DNA of 40,634 bases from Candidatus Faecousia excrementigallinarum (GTDB lineage: Bacteria > Bacillota > Clostridia > Oscillospirales > Oscillospiraceae): positions 1 to 40,634 of the forward strand of contig DVFK01000040.1 of the NCBI GenBank assembly GCA_018713285.1, written 5' to 3'. The notes under the pieces were generated by a model that worked only from the letters and a program-made list of their open reading frames with translations, had not been told where the DNA came from and made no database searches. Positions 7,205 through 17,022 of this stretch are shown one piece after another (positions within the stretch are counted from its first letter, which is position 1; each line of letters begins with the position of its first letter). Both the position numbers and the translations under genes were made by a program.

Positions 7205-8620
7205 TCAGGCACCCATGCCGTCAAAGGCGGCTACCAGGGAATCGTAATTCTCGTTGATGACCTGCTCAGCGGTCTTGTTGCCGGTCCACACGTCGCCCAG
7301 GATGGAGCCCAGGAGGGTGTTGAAGTCGGTGGTGTTGTTGGTGTAGTACCAGGAGGTGGGCACGGCGTAGTCCCGGACATAGTCACACAGAACTGCCTTG
7401 GCTTCCTCGTACTCGGGGTAAGCGGGGTTCTTCAGCCACTTCTCGGTGAGGGCCTCGTCGTTGTAGTAGCCGGAGGTGGTAGGCATCCAGATGCCGGCGG
7501 CAATCAGGTTGTCCCAGCTGTTCTCTTCGCTGGAGTACCACTTGATGAACTCCATGGCTTCCTCGGGATGCTCGGTCTGGGAGAACACCACGTTGGGGCC
7601 GCCGGTGGAGATGGTGACCTTCTCCTTCATGTAGGGCAGCACGGCGATGCCGTAGTTCAGGCCTTCCTCACGGGCGGCGGACAGGCAGGTGCCGATGTTC
7701 CAGGCGCCGTTGGTGGTCATAGCGCAGGTCTTGGCGATGAGGGAGCGCTGTACGCCGTCATCGGTCAGGCCGGTGGACAGAGGAGCAACATGGTGTACCA
7801 GGTACAGGTCAGCGATGGCCTGGATGGCGTCGGTGGCGGCCTTCTCGTTGATGGTCACTTCGGTGCCGTCATCGTTGTAGAAGCCGCTGCCGTTGGAACG
7901 GCACCATACTTCCAGCTGCCAGGTCAGGTTCTCGATCATGCAGCCGTACTGCACAATATTGTTGGGGTCAAAGTCGGGGGAGGCGGCGTTGTTGCCGTTG
8001 GCGTCCAGGGTCAGCTTCTTGGCAACGTCCACGAACTCTTCCCAGGTCCAGGCGTCGGCAGCGTTGGCGGGAGGATAGGGCAGGCCGGCTGCGTCGAACA
8101 TATCCTTGTTGTAGTACATTACCAGGGAGTTGTTGGCGGAGGCGTAGGCAATCTCCTTGCCCTGATAGGTGTAGGTGGCGCTGGCCAGAGGCTTCTCGGC
8201 AGCGTCGGCATACATGGAGCTGACGTCAGACAGCAGACCCATCTCGGCGAACTGGAGTACGCCAGCCTCGGTCATGAGGCCGCAGTCAGGCAGGTTGCCG
8301 CCGGTAGCCATGGTGTTCAGCTTCTCCATGTAGGTCTCCCAGGGGATGGCCACAGCGGTCACATGGATCCGGTCCTGGGAAGCGTTGAAGATGTCCAGAA
8401 CCTCCTGGGTGTTGGCAGCTTCCTCTTCACTGCCCCAGAAGGAGTAGGTCAGTTCGACCTTTTCGGTTTCGCCGCCGGCAGTGGTTTCGTTTTCACTGGA
8501 GCCGGAGGTGGTGCCAGTGGTCTCATCGTTGTCTGCGGGAGAGCAGGCAGCGAAGGAGCACAGGGTGGCCAGACACAGAAGCAGTGCCAGAGCCTTTTTC
8601 AGGGTCTTCTTCATTTTCAT
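7205..8620 (-). CDS. Sugar ABC transporter solute-binding lipoprotein
   Basis: A 471-residue family-1 extracellular solute-binding protein. A lipoprotein signal peptide ends in the lipobox FAAC with Cys26 as lipidation site. It is followed by a low-complexity Thr/Ser/Glu/Gly linker (about residues 27-50) and a mixed alpha/beta domain beginning LTYSFWGSEEEA. It should sit on the outer membrane face and hand substrate to the two downstream permeases. Linkage to GH127 directly upstream suggests it binds arabinofuranosyl oligosaccharides. The ligand itself cannot be read from sequence. Confidence 0.93.
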   Translation of the reverse strand: MKMKKTLKKALALLLCLATLCSFAACSPADNDETTGTTSGSSENETTAGGETEKVELTYSFWGSEEEAANTQEVLDIFNASQDRIHVTAVAIPWETYMEKLNTMATGGNLPDCGLMTEAGVLQFAEMGLLSDVSSMYADAAEKPLASATYTYQGKEIAYASANNSLVMYYNKDMFDAAGLPYPPANAADAWTWEEFVDVAKKLTLDANGNNAASPDFDPNNIVQYGCMIENLTWQLEVWCRSNGSGFYNDDGTEVTINEKAATDAIQAIADLYLVHHVAPLSTGLTDDGVQRSLIAKTCAMTTNGAWNIGTCLSAAREEGLNYGIAVLPYMKEKVTISTGGPNVVFSQTEHPEEAMEFIKWYSSEENSWDNLIAAGIWMPTTSGYYNDEALTEKWLKNPAYPEYEEAKAVLCDYVRDYAVPTSWYYTNNTTDFNTLLGSILGDVWTGNKTAEQVINENYDSLVAAFDGMGA

Positions 8621-8692
8621 TTCGTTCCTTTCTGAATTCTTATTTTTTATAATAGCAGAACCTGCTGCTAAAATAAACCAGTAAATTTCCCG

Positions 8693-10627
8693 TTACACCC
8701 GGGCGTGGAGCCAGACCATCATCTCTCCCGGTTCCCGGTTGCACCACAGGGGGTAGGGGATGGCTTTCAGGGTCACACGCTCCATCCGGAAGGCGGGATT
8801 GCCGTACAGGTCGTGGGTAGCAATGGTCTCCACCAACCGCTCACCGGAAACCAGCAGGGTGGGAAGATTTCCCGGGAGGCTTTCCTCCGGGGCGGCCTCG
8901 GAAATGGAGGCTTCCGGGGATACGAACAGGCTTGCAAGGTTACATCCGTTGTCCACCTGCTCCAGGCAGTACACATAGGGGCCCTTCATCAGGGCAACCT
9001 TGCCCACGTCCGCCCGGACGTTCCGGTTGGCTGCCACGAACTTTGCCTTTACAGAGCCGGAAATCACCACCTGGGTGTCGCAGTTTACGGGGACGGTCAC
9101 ATAGCCCCGGTGGGTGACGGCCTTTTCGCCGTTTACCATGGGATTTTCCAGATACCAGGGGATGCGTACCTTCAGGGTAAGACCGGCATTTTCAGGAGCT
9201 GTCACCCGGATGGTCACATCGCCTCCGTTCATGTAATCCGCCTGCATATCCAGCCCCAGGGTCTTGTCACCAACCTGGGTGTCAAGCTTTGAGGAGATGA
9301 ACATATTTACATAGACGGAATCGTCGCTCTGGGCGTAGATGTATTGTCCCAGGGATGCCAGGGTTCTGGCGATGTTGGGAGGACAGCAGGCACAGGAGAA
9401 CCAGCCCTGCCGTACCGGCTTTACATGAGACATGGAGGTGGAGGGCAGGCAGTTGTCCGGCCATACCTCCAGGGGGTTTACATAAAAGTACCGGTCTGCA
9501 TCCTTGGAAATGCCGCCCAGCACCGTGTTGCACAGGGCCCGCTCCACCGTATCGTAGAATCGGGCATCTTCCAGGAAGTTGCCCATCCGCTGGCTGAACA
9601 TCATGAGACCTACGGAAGCACAGCTTTCGCAGTACATCCGGTCGTTGGGCAGATCGTAGTCGGTGGTGAACCGCTCCAGCTTTCCGGAGGAGCCGATGCC
9701 GCCGGTAATATACATCCGCCGGGTGGTGATGTTGTCGTAAAGGGTCTGGCAGGCACGGAGCATTTCCTGGTCATCCAGCTCTCTTGCCAGGTCCGCCATG
9801 GCGGTATACATATATACAGCCCGGACGGCGTGGCCCACAGCGGTGGTCTGCTCCACCGGCTTTTCATGGGTCTGGGCGTACAGGTCGTCATATTCCGCAA
9901 ATTCCGGGAATACGTTGCGGCCCTTCCGGCCCTTCATCTCCTCCAGCAGGTAGTTGGGCTTGGTGCCCCGCTGGCGGATGAAGTAGTTGGCCAGGTTCAG
10001 GTAACGCTTTTCCCCGGTGACCTTGTAGAGCTTCACCAGAGCCAGCTCAATCTCCTGATGGCCGGGGTAGCCATGGCACTTGCCATCCTCTGCCCCGAAG
10101 GTCCGGTCCACCAGGTCTGCAAACCGGCAGGCGATGTTCAGAAGCTTGTCCTTGCCGGTGGCGTTGTAGTAGGCAACCGCCGCTTCAATCAGGTGGCCGC
10201 AGCCGTAAAGCTCGTGGCCCTCGGTGAGGTTCGTCCACTTCTTTTCGGGACACTCAATGGTGAAGTAGGTGTTCAGGTAGCCGTCCGGCTCCTGAGCCTT
10301 TTCCATGAGGGCAATCACCTCGTCGGCGATGGGGACGAATTTCTCCCCGGCACCGTACTCGATGCAGAAGGCCACCGCCTCCAGCCACTTGTAAAGGTCC
10401 GTGTCCTGGAAAATGGCACCCTGATGATGCCCGGGCTGCAAACCGGCAGCCACCCGGAAGTTCTCTATACAATATCCTTTTTCTACCCCGGGAATCCGAT
10501 CGTTCAGAGCCTCCCACTGGTAGGGAATCACCTTTTCGGCTACCATGTCTACATAGGCGCCGAACAGGGGATCTGTGATTCTGGTCTTTCCGATTCGTAC
10601 CGGCGTAATCGAAGATGTCATATCCAT
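8693..10627 (-). CDS. Beta-L-arabinofuranosidase, glycoside hydrolase family 127
   Basis: A 644-residue GH127 (former DUF1680) enzyme that releases beta-L-arabinofuranose by a cysteine-nucleophile mechanism with a zinc site. The catalytic set described for Bifidobacterium HypBA1 is present: Glu334 and Cys336 in CESCAS, and Cys414-Cys415 in FSCACCPPNIART, one of which should be the nucleophile. No signal peptide is seen, so it acts in the cytoplasm on imported sugars. The start ATG follows GGAG at good spacing. It heads the minus-strand operon, with a promoter at 10745-10772 and operator-like boxes on both sides of the start of the leader. Confidence 0.93.
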   Translation of the reverse strand: MDMTSSITPVRIGKTRITDPLFGAYVDMVAEKVIPYQWEALNDRIPGVEKGYCIENFRVAAGLQPGHHQGAIFQDTDLYKWLEAVAFCIEYGAGEKFVPIADEVIALMEKAQEPDGYLNTYFTIECPEKKWTNLTEGHELYGCGHLIEAAVAYYNATGKDKLLNIACRFADLVDRTFGAEDGKCHGYPGHQEIELALVKLYKVTGEKRYLNLANYFIRQRGTKPNYLLEEMKGRKGRNVFPEFAEYDDLYAQTHEKPVEQTTAVGHAVRAVYMYTAMADLARELDDQEMLRACQTLYDNITTRRMYITGGIGSSGKLERFTTDYDLPNDRMYCESCASVGLMMFSQRMGNFLEDARFYDTVERALCNTVLGGISKDADRYFYVNPLEVWPDNCLPSTSMSHVKPVRQGWFSCACCPPNIARTLASLGQYIYAQSDDSVYVNMFISSKLDTQVGDKTLGLDMQADYMNGGDVTIRVTAPENAGLTLKVRIPWYLENPMVNGEKAVTHRGYVTVPVNCDTQVVISGSVKAKFVAANRNVRADVGKVALMKGPYVYCLEQVDNGCNLASLFVSPEASISEAAPEESLPGNLPTLLVSGERLVETIATHDLYGNPAFRMERVTLKAIPYPLWCNREPGEMMVWLHARV

Positions 10628-10668
10628 GCTTCACTCCTTCATAGGCAAATCCCGGGGGTTGGGAAACC

Positions 10669-10678
10669 TAAACGTTTA
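10669..10678. promoter_or_regulatory. Operator-like box O1 (LacI-type)
   Basis: The perfect ten-base palindrome TAAACGTTTA has the central CG typical of LacI-family sites. It lies in the GH127 leader, 56 bases from O2 (10725-10734). A similar box (O3) precedes the GH51 gene. The likely ligand is the adjacent LacI-type regulator. Confidence 0.65.
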
Positions 10679-10694
10679 ACCTGGTTTTCGCTAA

Positions 10695-10717
10695 CCCGGC
10701 AGCCAATGGCTGTCGGG
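10695..10717 (-). other. Hairpin between the two operator boxes
   Basis: The arms CCCGGCAGCC (10695-10704) and GGCTGTCGGG (10708-10717) pair with one wobble or mismatch around a three-base loop. It lies in the transcribed GH127 leader between O1 and O2. It could be an RNA hairpin or help position two bound repressors. There is no T-tract, so it is not a simple terminator. Confidence 0.45.
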
Positions 10718-10724
10718 ATTTACC

Positions 10725-10734
10725 TAATCGTTTA
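10725..10734. promoter_or_regulatory. Operator-like box O2 at the GH127 transcription start
   Basis: TAATCGTTTA, one base different from O1. It starts about ten bases downstream of the -10 box of the GH127 promoter, so a bound protein would block transcription at the start site. Confidence 0.65.
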
Positions 10735-10744
10735 ATCTGTCAAT

Positions 10745-10772
10745 ATTATATCACGCCTCGGCAAAATGTAAA
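10745..10772 (-). promoter_or_regulatory. Promoter of the GH127-ABC operon
   Basis: On the minus strand: -35 TTTACA (10767-10772), 16-base spacer, -10 TATAAT (10745-10750). O2 overlaps the expected start of transcription, which supports repression. Confidence 0.75.
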
Positions 10773-10894
10773 TAACAAATTCATTCTATTTTCATTTTTT
10801 GGTTACATTACCAAATTTGTCCGCACAAAATTGTGCAGCTTCCTGGGTTCCCTGGCCCCTTCTCCGGGGGTTGGCCGATTTCCACAAATTCTCC

Positions 10895-10921
10895 TTGCTT
10901 TTCCGGGGAATCTGGTATACT
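10895..10921 (+). promoter_or_regulatory. Probable promoter of the LacI-type regulator
   Basis: A clear -10 (TATACT, 10916-10921) with a weak -35 (TTGCTT, 10895-10900) at the short spacing of 15. It lies about 45 bases before the GTG start. No operator-like box overlaps it. Confidence 0.5.
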
Positions 10922-10966
10922 ATAGACGAAAGGCTCCCGAGGCCTTTTCTTGTGACGGAAGCAGAG

Positions 10967-12007
10967 GTGAGAATCATAGCCACCATCAAAGATATTGCAC
11001 GGCTGACCGGCGTCTCCGCAGCCACGGTCTCCAATGTGCTCAACGGCAAGTCCGGCGCCGCCAGCGACGCCAAAATGCAGGAGATTTTCCAGGCTGCCAA
11101 GGAGCTGCACTACCGGCCCAACACCCTGGCCAAAAATCTCAAGCTCCGGCGCACCAAAAGCATCGGCATCATCACCGAGGACCTGACGGTATTCCACACC
11201 CCGGAGATGGTAGACGGAATCGAGGAATACTGTGAGTCCCAGGGCTATGAGATCATCCTGGACAATATGCGGTTTTTCAAGCGGTTCGGCAACAACTTCA
11301 CCGACACCCGGCTCCACACGGAGTTTTTTGAAAACGCCGTGTCTGCATTGGTCGCCCAGCAGGTGGAGGGGATTGTCTACATCGGCTACCACTGCCGGGA
11401 GATTATCCAGAAGCCCGCTTTTCCCCACCTGCCTTTTGTGTACTGCAACTGCTACCCCAAGGAGCCGGAATACGCCTGCGTGTACCCCAATGACGAGGAT
11501 GCAGGCTACCAGGTGGGCAAGGTACTCACCGGCCTGGGACATACCAATATCGGCATCATCTCCGGCCCCAAGGGGAATGTGAACGCCCGGGCCCGGTTGG
11601 ACGGTTTTTTCCGGGCCCTCCGGGAGGCGGGGATTTCCTATGACGTAAACACCATCCTCCACGGGGACTGGGGCCGGGACAGCGGCTACGAAAACGCCAA
11701 AAAGCTTCTCCCCGGGGACTGCACCGCCATCTTTGCCCTGAATGACGCCATGGCCAGCGGCGTGTTCTTCCGCTGCCAGGAGTTGGGGCTCCAGGTAGGC
11801 CGGGACATCTCCCTGTTCGGCTATGACAACCTGAACATCGCCCGGGTGCACACCCCCGCCATCTCCAGCGTGGAGCCGCCCCTTCATGACATCGGCCGCA
11901 AGTGTGCCCAGCTGGTTTTGGAGCAAATCGAAACCCGCAGCCGCCTGACCCAGCGGGTGCTTCTTCCCTGCACCCTCCACCTGCGGGATTCCGTATGCCC
12001 CAGATGA
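10967..12007 (+). CDS. LacI-family transcriptional regulator of the arabinoside locus
   Basis: A 346-residue repressor. The N-terminal helix-turn-helix is TIKDIARLTGVSAATVSNVL (about residues 6-25), followed by the hinge helix (YRPNTLAKNLKLRRTKSIGII) and a periplasmic-binding-protein-like effector domain. The GTG at 10967 is chosen as start: GGAAG lies five bases before it and it puts the HTH at the usual distance. A longer frame back to 10799 runs through the promoter. It is divergent from the GH127 operon and upstream of GH51. The CG-centred boxes O1-O3 are its likely targets and an arabinose-containing sugar its likely inducer (inference). Confidence 0.9.
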   Translation: MRIIATIKDIARLTGVSAATVSNVLNGKSGAASDAKMQEIFQAAKELHYRPNTLAKNLKLRRTKSIGIITEDLTVFHTPEMVDGIEEYCESQGYEIILDNMRFFKRFGNNFTDTRLHTEFFENAVSALVAQQVEGIVYIGYHCREIIQKPAFPHLPFVYCNCYPKEPEYACVYPNDEDAGYQVGKVLTGLGHTNIGIISGPKGNVNARARLDGFFRALREAGISYDVNTILHGDWGRDSGYENAKKLLPGDCTAIFALNDAMASGVFFRCQELGLQVGRDISLFGYDNLNIARVHTPAISSVEPPLHDIGRKCAQLVLEQIETRSRLTQRVLLPCTLHLRDSVCPR

Positions 12008-12011
12008 AAAA

Positions 12012-12106
12012 AGCTCCCTTTCGCAAGGGAGCCGACGCCCCAGGGGACTGAGGGATTTTACAGCAGGCACTTTCCAAAAGCACAGACCTGTGTGGAAACC
12101 TGCGTA
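12012..12106 (+). repeat. Short repeat module R0 (copy 1)
   Basis: It begins five bases after the LacI-gene stop with the hairpin AGCTCCCTTTCGCAAGGGAGC, and so may serve as its terminator. A short inner stem follows, then gactgaggg and the conserved tail caggcactttccaaaagcac ... tgtggaaacctgcg, whose ends (GCAGG/CCTGC and TTTCC/GGAAA) can pair. The same unit occurs at 20604-20735 and 36784-36883. In this copy and at 36784 it leads directly into an R1 element. Confidence 0.75.
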
Positions 12107-12377
12107 CCCCATAGCTCCCTCCGGGAGGGAGCTGGCACGGCGTAGCCGTGACTGAGGGAGCAAGCGGGGGGGAGCTGACGGTTTGCTGTAGGGTTGGTAC
12201 TTGCTCATAGCTGCCGATACCCTATGCCAATTTTACGAGGAAACTTCCTCCAATGGGCATAGGAAATGGGATAGCTTTGTGGAGGTACCACCTCCGACAG
12301 ACAAACAGCCTGTGCGCCCGCTGGCTCCCTCCGACTTGGGGCTGCGCCCCAAGCCACCTCCCTCCCAGAGGGAGGTA
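12107..12377 (+). repeat. Dispersed repeat R1, copy B
   Basis: It aligns with copy A along its length. The inner stems are CACGGC-GTA-GCCGTG (12136-12150) on the left and CTTGGGGC-TGC-GCCCCAAG (12335-12353) on the right. With R0 and an R2 fragment (12402-12440) it fills most of the roughly 560-base gene-free stretch between the LacI and GH51 genes. Confidence 0.8.
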
Positions 12378-12401
12378 TAAACGAAGCCTTCTGCAAGGTA
12401 A

Positions 12402-12440
12402 CGATACCGGGCGGGTCAGGGAAATGACAAATCGAAAAGG
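12402..12440 (+). repeat. Repeat R2, truncated copy
   Basis: It carries the R2 head cgataccgggcgggtcaggg and then diverges within about 20 bases. It directly follows R1 copy B. Confidence 0.6.
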
Positions 12441-12496
12441 CCAATGTGGAAAGAAAATTCCCTGGTTTTCCTTTGGCAGAACATATACAAGAAAAC

Positions 12497-12541
12497 TACG
12501 AAGGTTTCCTTCGTATAAAAATTCCATAACCCAAACGATTA
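12497..12541 (+). promoter_or_regulatory. GH51 control region: inverted repeat, -10 box and operator O3
   Basis: A perfect 8-base inverted repeat (TACGAAGG, 12497-12504, with CCTTCGTA, 12508-12515) overlaps a -10-like TATAAA (12514-12519). The -35 is weak. Operator-like box O3, CAAACGATTA (12532-12541), matches the reverse complement of O2 at nine of ten bases and sits where transcription should start. The region suggests joint control with the GH127 operon, plus perhaps a second regulator at the inverted repeat. Confidence 0.55.
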
Positions 12542-12558
12542 ACCTAATACTTTTATGA

Positions 12559-14082
<1,524 letters not shown>

Positions 14083-14085
14083 GAC

Positions 14086-14162
14086 AAGCCCGGCAGATTT
14101 GATATGCACCCCAAAAGTTAGACACTTTTGGGGTGCATATCAATATCAATCCTGCCGGGCTT
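14086..14162. terminator. Bidirectional terminator with a nested palindrome
   Basis: The outer arms AAGCCCGGCAG (14086-14096) and CTGCCGGGCTT (14152-14162) are followed by a T-run and serve GH51 and, from the other side, galT. The outer loop contains a second, perfect 17-base-pair hairpin (14101-14117 with 14125-14141). The inner sequence ccccaaaagttagaca resembles ends of IS3-type elements, so it may be an insertion remnant. Confidence 0.8.
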
Positions 14163-14167
14163 TTTTA

Positions 14168-15664
14168 TTATCCTTGGTTTACGGTGTCCACGAATTTCAG
14201 GAAGTTTTGGAGCCCATCCGGGGTGTTCTTATACACACCGGCGTCCTCCAGCACCTGGGAGAATACCCGCCCGGTCTCCTGGAGCAGAAGATCCAGGGCG
14301 TTTTCCGCCGTGAAGGTGTACTTCTCCTTCAATTCTGCCACCCAGGGGGCGTGCTTGCTCAGCACCGGGTCGGCTTCCAGGTCCTTGCCTTCCACAATGG
14401 CGGCAGCCAGATCCTGCAATTCCCCTTTCAGACGGCTGGGAAGCACCGCCAGACCCATGACTTCAATCAGGCCGATGTTCTCCTTCTTGATGTGGTGCTT
14501 GTCGGCGTGGGGGTGGTACAGTCCCAGGGGGTGTTCCTGGGTGGTCAGGTTGTTCCGCAGCACCAGATCCAGCTCGTAATCCGTTCCCCGCCGCCGGGCG
14601 ATGGGGGTGATGGTGTTGTGGGGCTCGCCGTCGGTCTCTGCCAGAATCATGGCCTCCGGGTGGGAGTAGCTCCGCCAGCAGGTGAGAATCTTGTCCGCCA
14701 GCTCCACCAGCCGCTGGGCATCCGGCCCGGTGATCCGAAGTACGCTCATGGGCCACTTCACAATGCCGGCCTTCACATCCTCGAAGCCCCGGAAGGTGAC
14801 AGCCTGGGCAATGGGGGCTTCCTCCATGGCGAAGGTGTAGTGACCGCCCTGGAAGTGCTCATGGCTGAGGATGGAGCCGCCCACGATGGGCAGGTCTGCA
14901 TTGGAGCCTACGAAATAGTGGGGGAAGAGGGTCACAAAGTCCAGAAGCTTCCGGAAAGCTGCCCGGTCAATCTTCATGGGGGTGTGGGTGTTGTTGAACA
15001 CGATGCAGTGCTCGTTGTAGTACACATAGGGGGAGTACTGAAGCCGCCAGTCTGCCCCGTCCACGGTGATGGGGATAATCCGGTGGTTCTGCCGGGCAGG
15101 GTGGTTCAGCCGTCCGGCGTAGCCCTCGTTCTCAGAGCACAGCTGGCACTTGGGGTAGCTGCTCTGGGGGGCGTTCTTGGCGGCGGCGATAGCCTTGGGG
15201 TCCTTCTCCGGCTTGCTCAGGTTGATGGTGATGTCCAGATTGCCATACTCACAGGGGAACTTCCACCGCATATCCTTCTGGATGCGATACCGGCGGATGT
15301 AGTCCGTGTCGCAGCTGAACTGGTAGTACCAGTCAGTAGCCGCCTGAGGACTCTGCTGATACAGCTCCCGGAATTTGGCAATGACCTCCCGGGGCATGGG
15401 GGTAAGGGCTCCCATGACCTTGGTGTCGAACAGGTCCCGCTCCACCACATTGTCCTGACACAGACCCTTCTCGCAGGCGTAGTCCAGGATGCCTTTCAGA
15501 ATCTCCTCCAAATCCTCCACCACCGGCTCCTGGGAGGGGGTGTAGCTGTCCAGATGGAGAATTTCCAGAATCTTATTTACCGCTACATTGTGATCCTCCG
15601 GCTGGGTAAGGCCGTGGTTCATGGCGTAGCATACCAAAGAGTCAATGCAGGTTTCGATGGTCAT
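14168..15664 (-). CDS. galT: UDP-glucose--hexose-1-phosphate uridylyltransferase, class II GalT
   Basis: A 498-residue GalT of the Gram-positive class II type, which is longer than the roughly 350-residue class I enzyme. It exchanges UMP between UDP-glucose and galactose-1-phosphate in the Leloir pathway. Family marks are the N-terminal LVCYAMNHGL region, GGSILSHEHFQGG in the middle and LGLYHPHADKHHIKKENIGL near residue 380. The start lies one base after the galK stop, so the two are coupled. No galE is in the window. It ends at the bidirectional terminator shared with GH51. Confidence 0.94.
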   Translation of the reverse strand: MTIETCIDSLVCYAMNHGLTQPEDHNVAVNKILEILHLDSYTPSQEPVVEDLEEILKGILDYACEKGLCQDNVVERDLFDTKVMGALTPMPREVIAKFRELYQQSPQAATDWYYQFSCDTDYIRRYRIQKDMRWKFPCEYGNLDITINLSKPEKDPKAIAAAKNAPQSSYPKCQLCSENEGYAGRLNHPARQNHRIIPITVDGADWRLQYSPYVYYNEHCIVFNNTHTPMKIDRAAFRKLLDFVTLFPHYFVGSNADLPIVGGSILSHEHFQGGHYTFAMEEAPIAQAVTFRGFEDVKAGIVKWPMSVLRITGPDAQRLVELADKILTCWRSYSHPEAMILAETDGEPHNTITPIARRRGTDYELDLVLRNNLTTQEHPLGLYHPHADKHHIKKENIGLIEVMGLAVLPSRLKGELQDLAAAIVEGKDLEADPVLSKHAPWVAELKEKYTFTAENALDLLLQETGRVFSQVLEDAGVYKNTPDGLQNFLKFVDTVNQG

Positions 15665-15665
15665 A

Positions 15666-16886
15666 TCAGTTGCCCTCCTGGGGAAATGCCTCTACACCGC
15701 CCTGGGGACGGATGGACAGCACATGGCAAGCCCCTTCTCCCAGCACGGCGTCAATGCCCTGACGGAAGGTTTCCAGCATATCCATGGGCACAAAGGCCTG
15801 AACGGTTCCGGCGAAGCCGCCGCCGTGAACCCGGTAAGCACCCCGGCCCTGGAGGTAATGCTCGCACAGAGCCAGAGAAAGACCCACATCCTGCTGCTTC
15901 ACATAGCCGGCAGGGACAACATTTTGTAAGTACATATAAGAGGAGTAGCCGCTCTCCTTCACCAGAGCCAGGAACCGGTCGAAGTTTCCTTCCTGCAAAG
16001 CCGCTACCTGCTGGGGCACCCGGTCGTTCTCCTGATAGAAGTGGATGCCCCGAAGCACCGCCCGGTCGCCGCAGGTCTTTCGCAGCTGGGGGATGGCGGC
16101 GAAGAAGTCCTGCTGGGGAATCTCCGTCAGCACCTCCTTGCCGAAGTGGGCGCATACCGCTTTCAGCTCCTGGGTGATGGCGGCGTACTCGTCCGTCAGG
16201 TCTGCGTGGCTGGCCCGGGTGTCGATGATGCACAGGGCGTGACCGCAGGCGGCAAAGTCAAAGTCCACGGACTGGATGACAGGAGCGTCCTTCTTAAAGA
16301 AATCGATGGTTACCATGCCGCCCACAGCGGAGGCGGTCTGATCCATCAGGCCGCAGGGCTTGCCGAAGAACACATTTTCTGCGTACTGCCCAATCATGGC
16401 AATCTCCGGCTGGGATACCCGGCCGTCAAAGTACAGGTGGTTGAGGATGGTACCCACCAGCACCTCAAAGGCGGCGGAGGAGCTGAGGCCGGAGCCGGGA
16501 AGCACCGTGGACTCCACATAGGCATCAAAGCCCTCTACATTACAGCCCAGCTGGGCAAACCGGGCGGCAACGCCCCGCACCAGAGCCGGGGTGGAGTTGA
16601 TTTCCGATTCTACCGGCTGGAGGTTGGTCAAATCCACCTGGCACATGGGGTAGCCCTGGGACTGAATCCGCACGGTCTTGGTGCCGTTGGGACGGACAGC
16701 CGCCACGGTGTCCAGATTCACCGCCGCCGCCAGCACCCGGCCCCGCTGATGGTCGGTGTGGTTGCCGCCGATTTCCGTGCGGCCGGGAGCGGAGAAAAAG
16801 CGGGTGGGCTGGGTCTGAAACACAGCAAAAAAGCCTTCCGTGAGGGATTTCATGCGCTGAGGTTCGAGAATCAAGGTTTTGTTCAT
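15666..16886 (-). CDS. galK: Galactokinase
   Basis: A 406-residue GHMP-family kinase that phosphorylates galactose at C1 in the cytoplasm. The galactokinase signature GRTEIGGNHTDHQ lies near residue 36, the ATP-binding loop LPGSGLSSSAAFEVL near residue 130, and a GHMP C-terminal Gly-rich motif (VHGGGFAGTVQAF) near residue 345. The ATG at 16886 follows GGGAGG at good spacing; a longer frame to 16982 crosses the promoter and was not used. It is first in a galK-galT operon with a -10 at 16929-16934. Confidence 0.94.
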   Translation of the reverse strand: MNKTLILEPQRMKSLTEGFFAVFQTQPTRFFSAPGRTEIGGNHTDHQRGRVLAAAVNLDTVAAVRPNGTKTVRIQSQGYPMCQVDLTNLQPVESEINSTPALVRGVAARFAQLGCNVEGFDAYVESTVLPGSGLSSSAAFEVLVGTILNHLYFDGRVSQPEIAMIGQYAENVFFGKPCGLMDQTASAVGGMVTIDFFKKDAPVIQSVDFDFAACGHALCIIDTRASHADLTDEYAAITQELKAVCAHFGKEVLTEIPQQDFFAAIPQLRKTCGDRAVLRGIHFYQENDRVPQQVAALQEGNFDRFLALVKESGYSSYMYLQNVVPAGYVKQQDVGLSLALCEHYLQGRGAYRVHGGGFAGTVQAFVPMDMLETFRQGIDAVLGEGACHVLSIRPQGGVEAFPQEGN

Positions 16887-16928
16887 AATATCCTCCCTAT
16901 GGGCGTATGCCCGTATATTCCTATGGTA

Positions 16929-16994
16929 ATTATAACCTATCCTTCCCAAAAAGGAAAGAGGTATCTTGCATGGATTTTCCAATTATGCTAAAAT
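16929..16994. promoter_or_regulatory. Divergent promoters for galK (minus) and the Pcp fusion gene (plus)
   Basis: Plus strand: -35 TTGCAT (16966-16971), 17-base spacer, -10 TAAAAT (16989-16994). Minus strand: -10 TATAAT (16929-16934) with only a poor -35 around 16951-16957. A short inverted repeat (gggcgtatgccc) follows the minus -10 in the galK leader. Confidence 0.65.
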
Positions 16995-17022
16995 AGAAAA
17001 AATTTCACCAGGGAGGAAAACC

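Noticed and set aside
10669-10734. O1/O2 as catabolite-response (CcpA) sites
   Set aside because: They lack the flanking pattern expected of CcpA sites and recur only at the two arabinoside units, so the local LacI-type regulator is the better fit.
14099-16177. A 692-residue open frame on the plus strand across galT and galK
   Set aside because: Antisense to two clear enzymes. It has no family motif and is a by-product of GC-rich codon use. The same applies to plus-strand frames at 7136-8635, 1156-2178 and 20937-22547.
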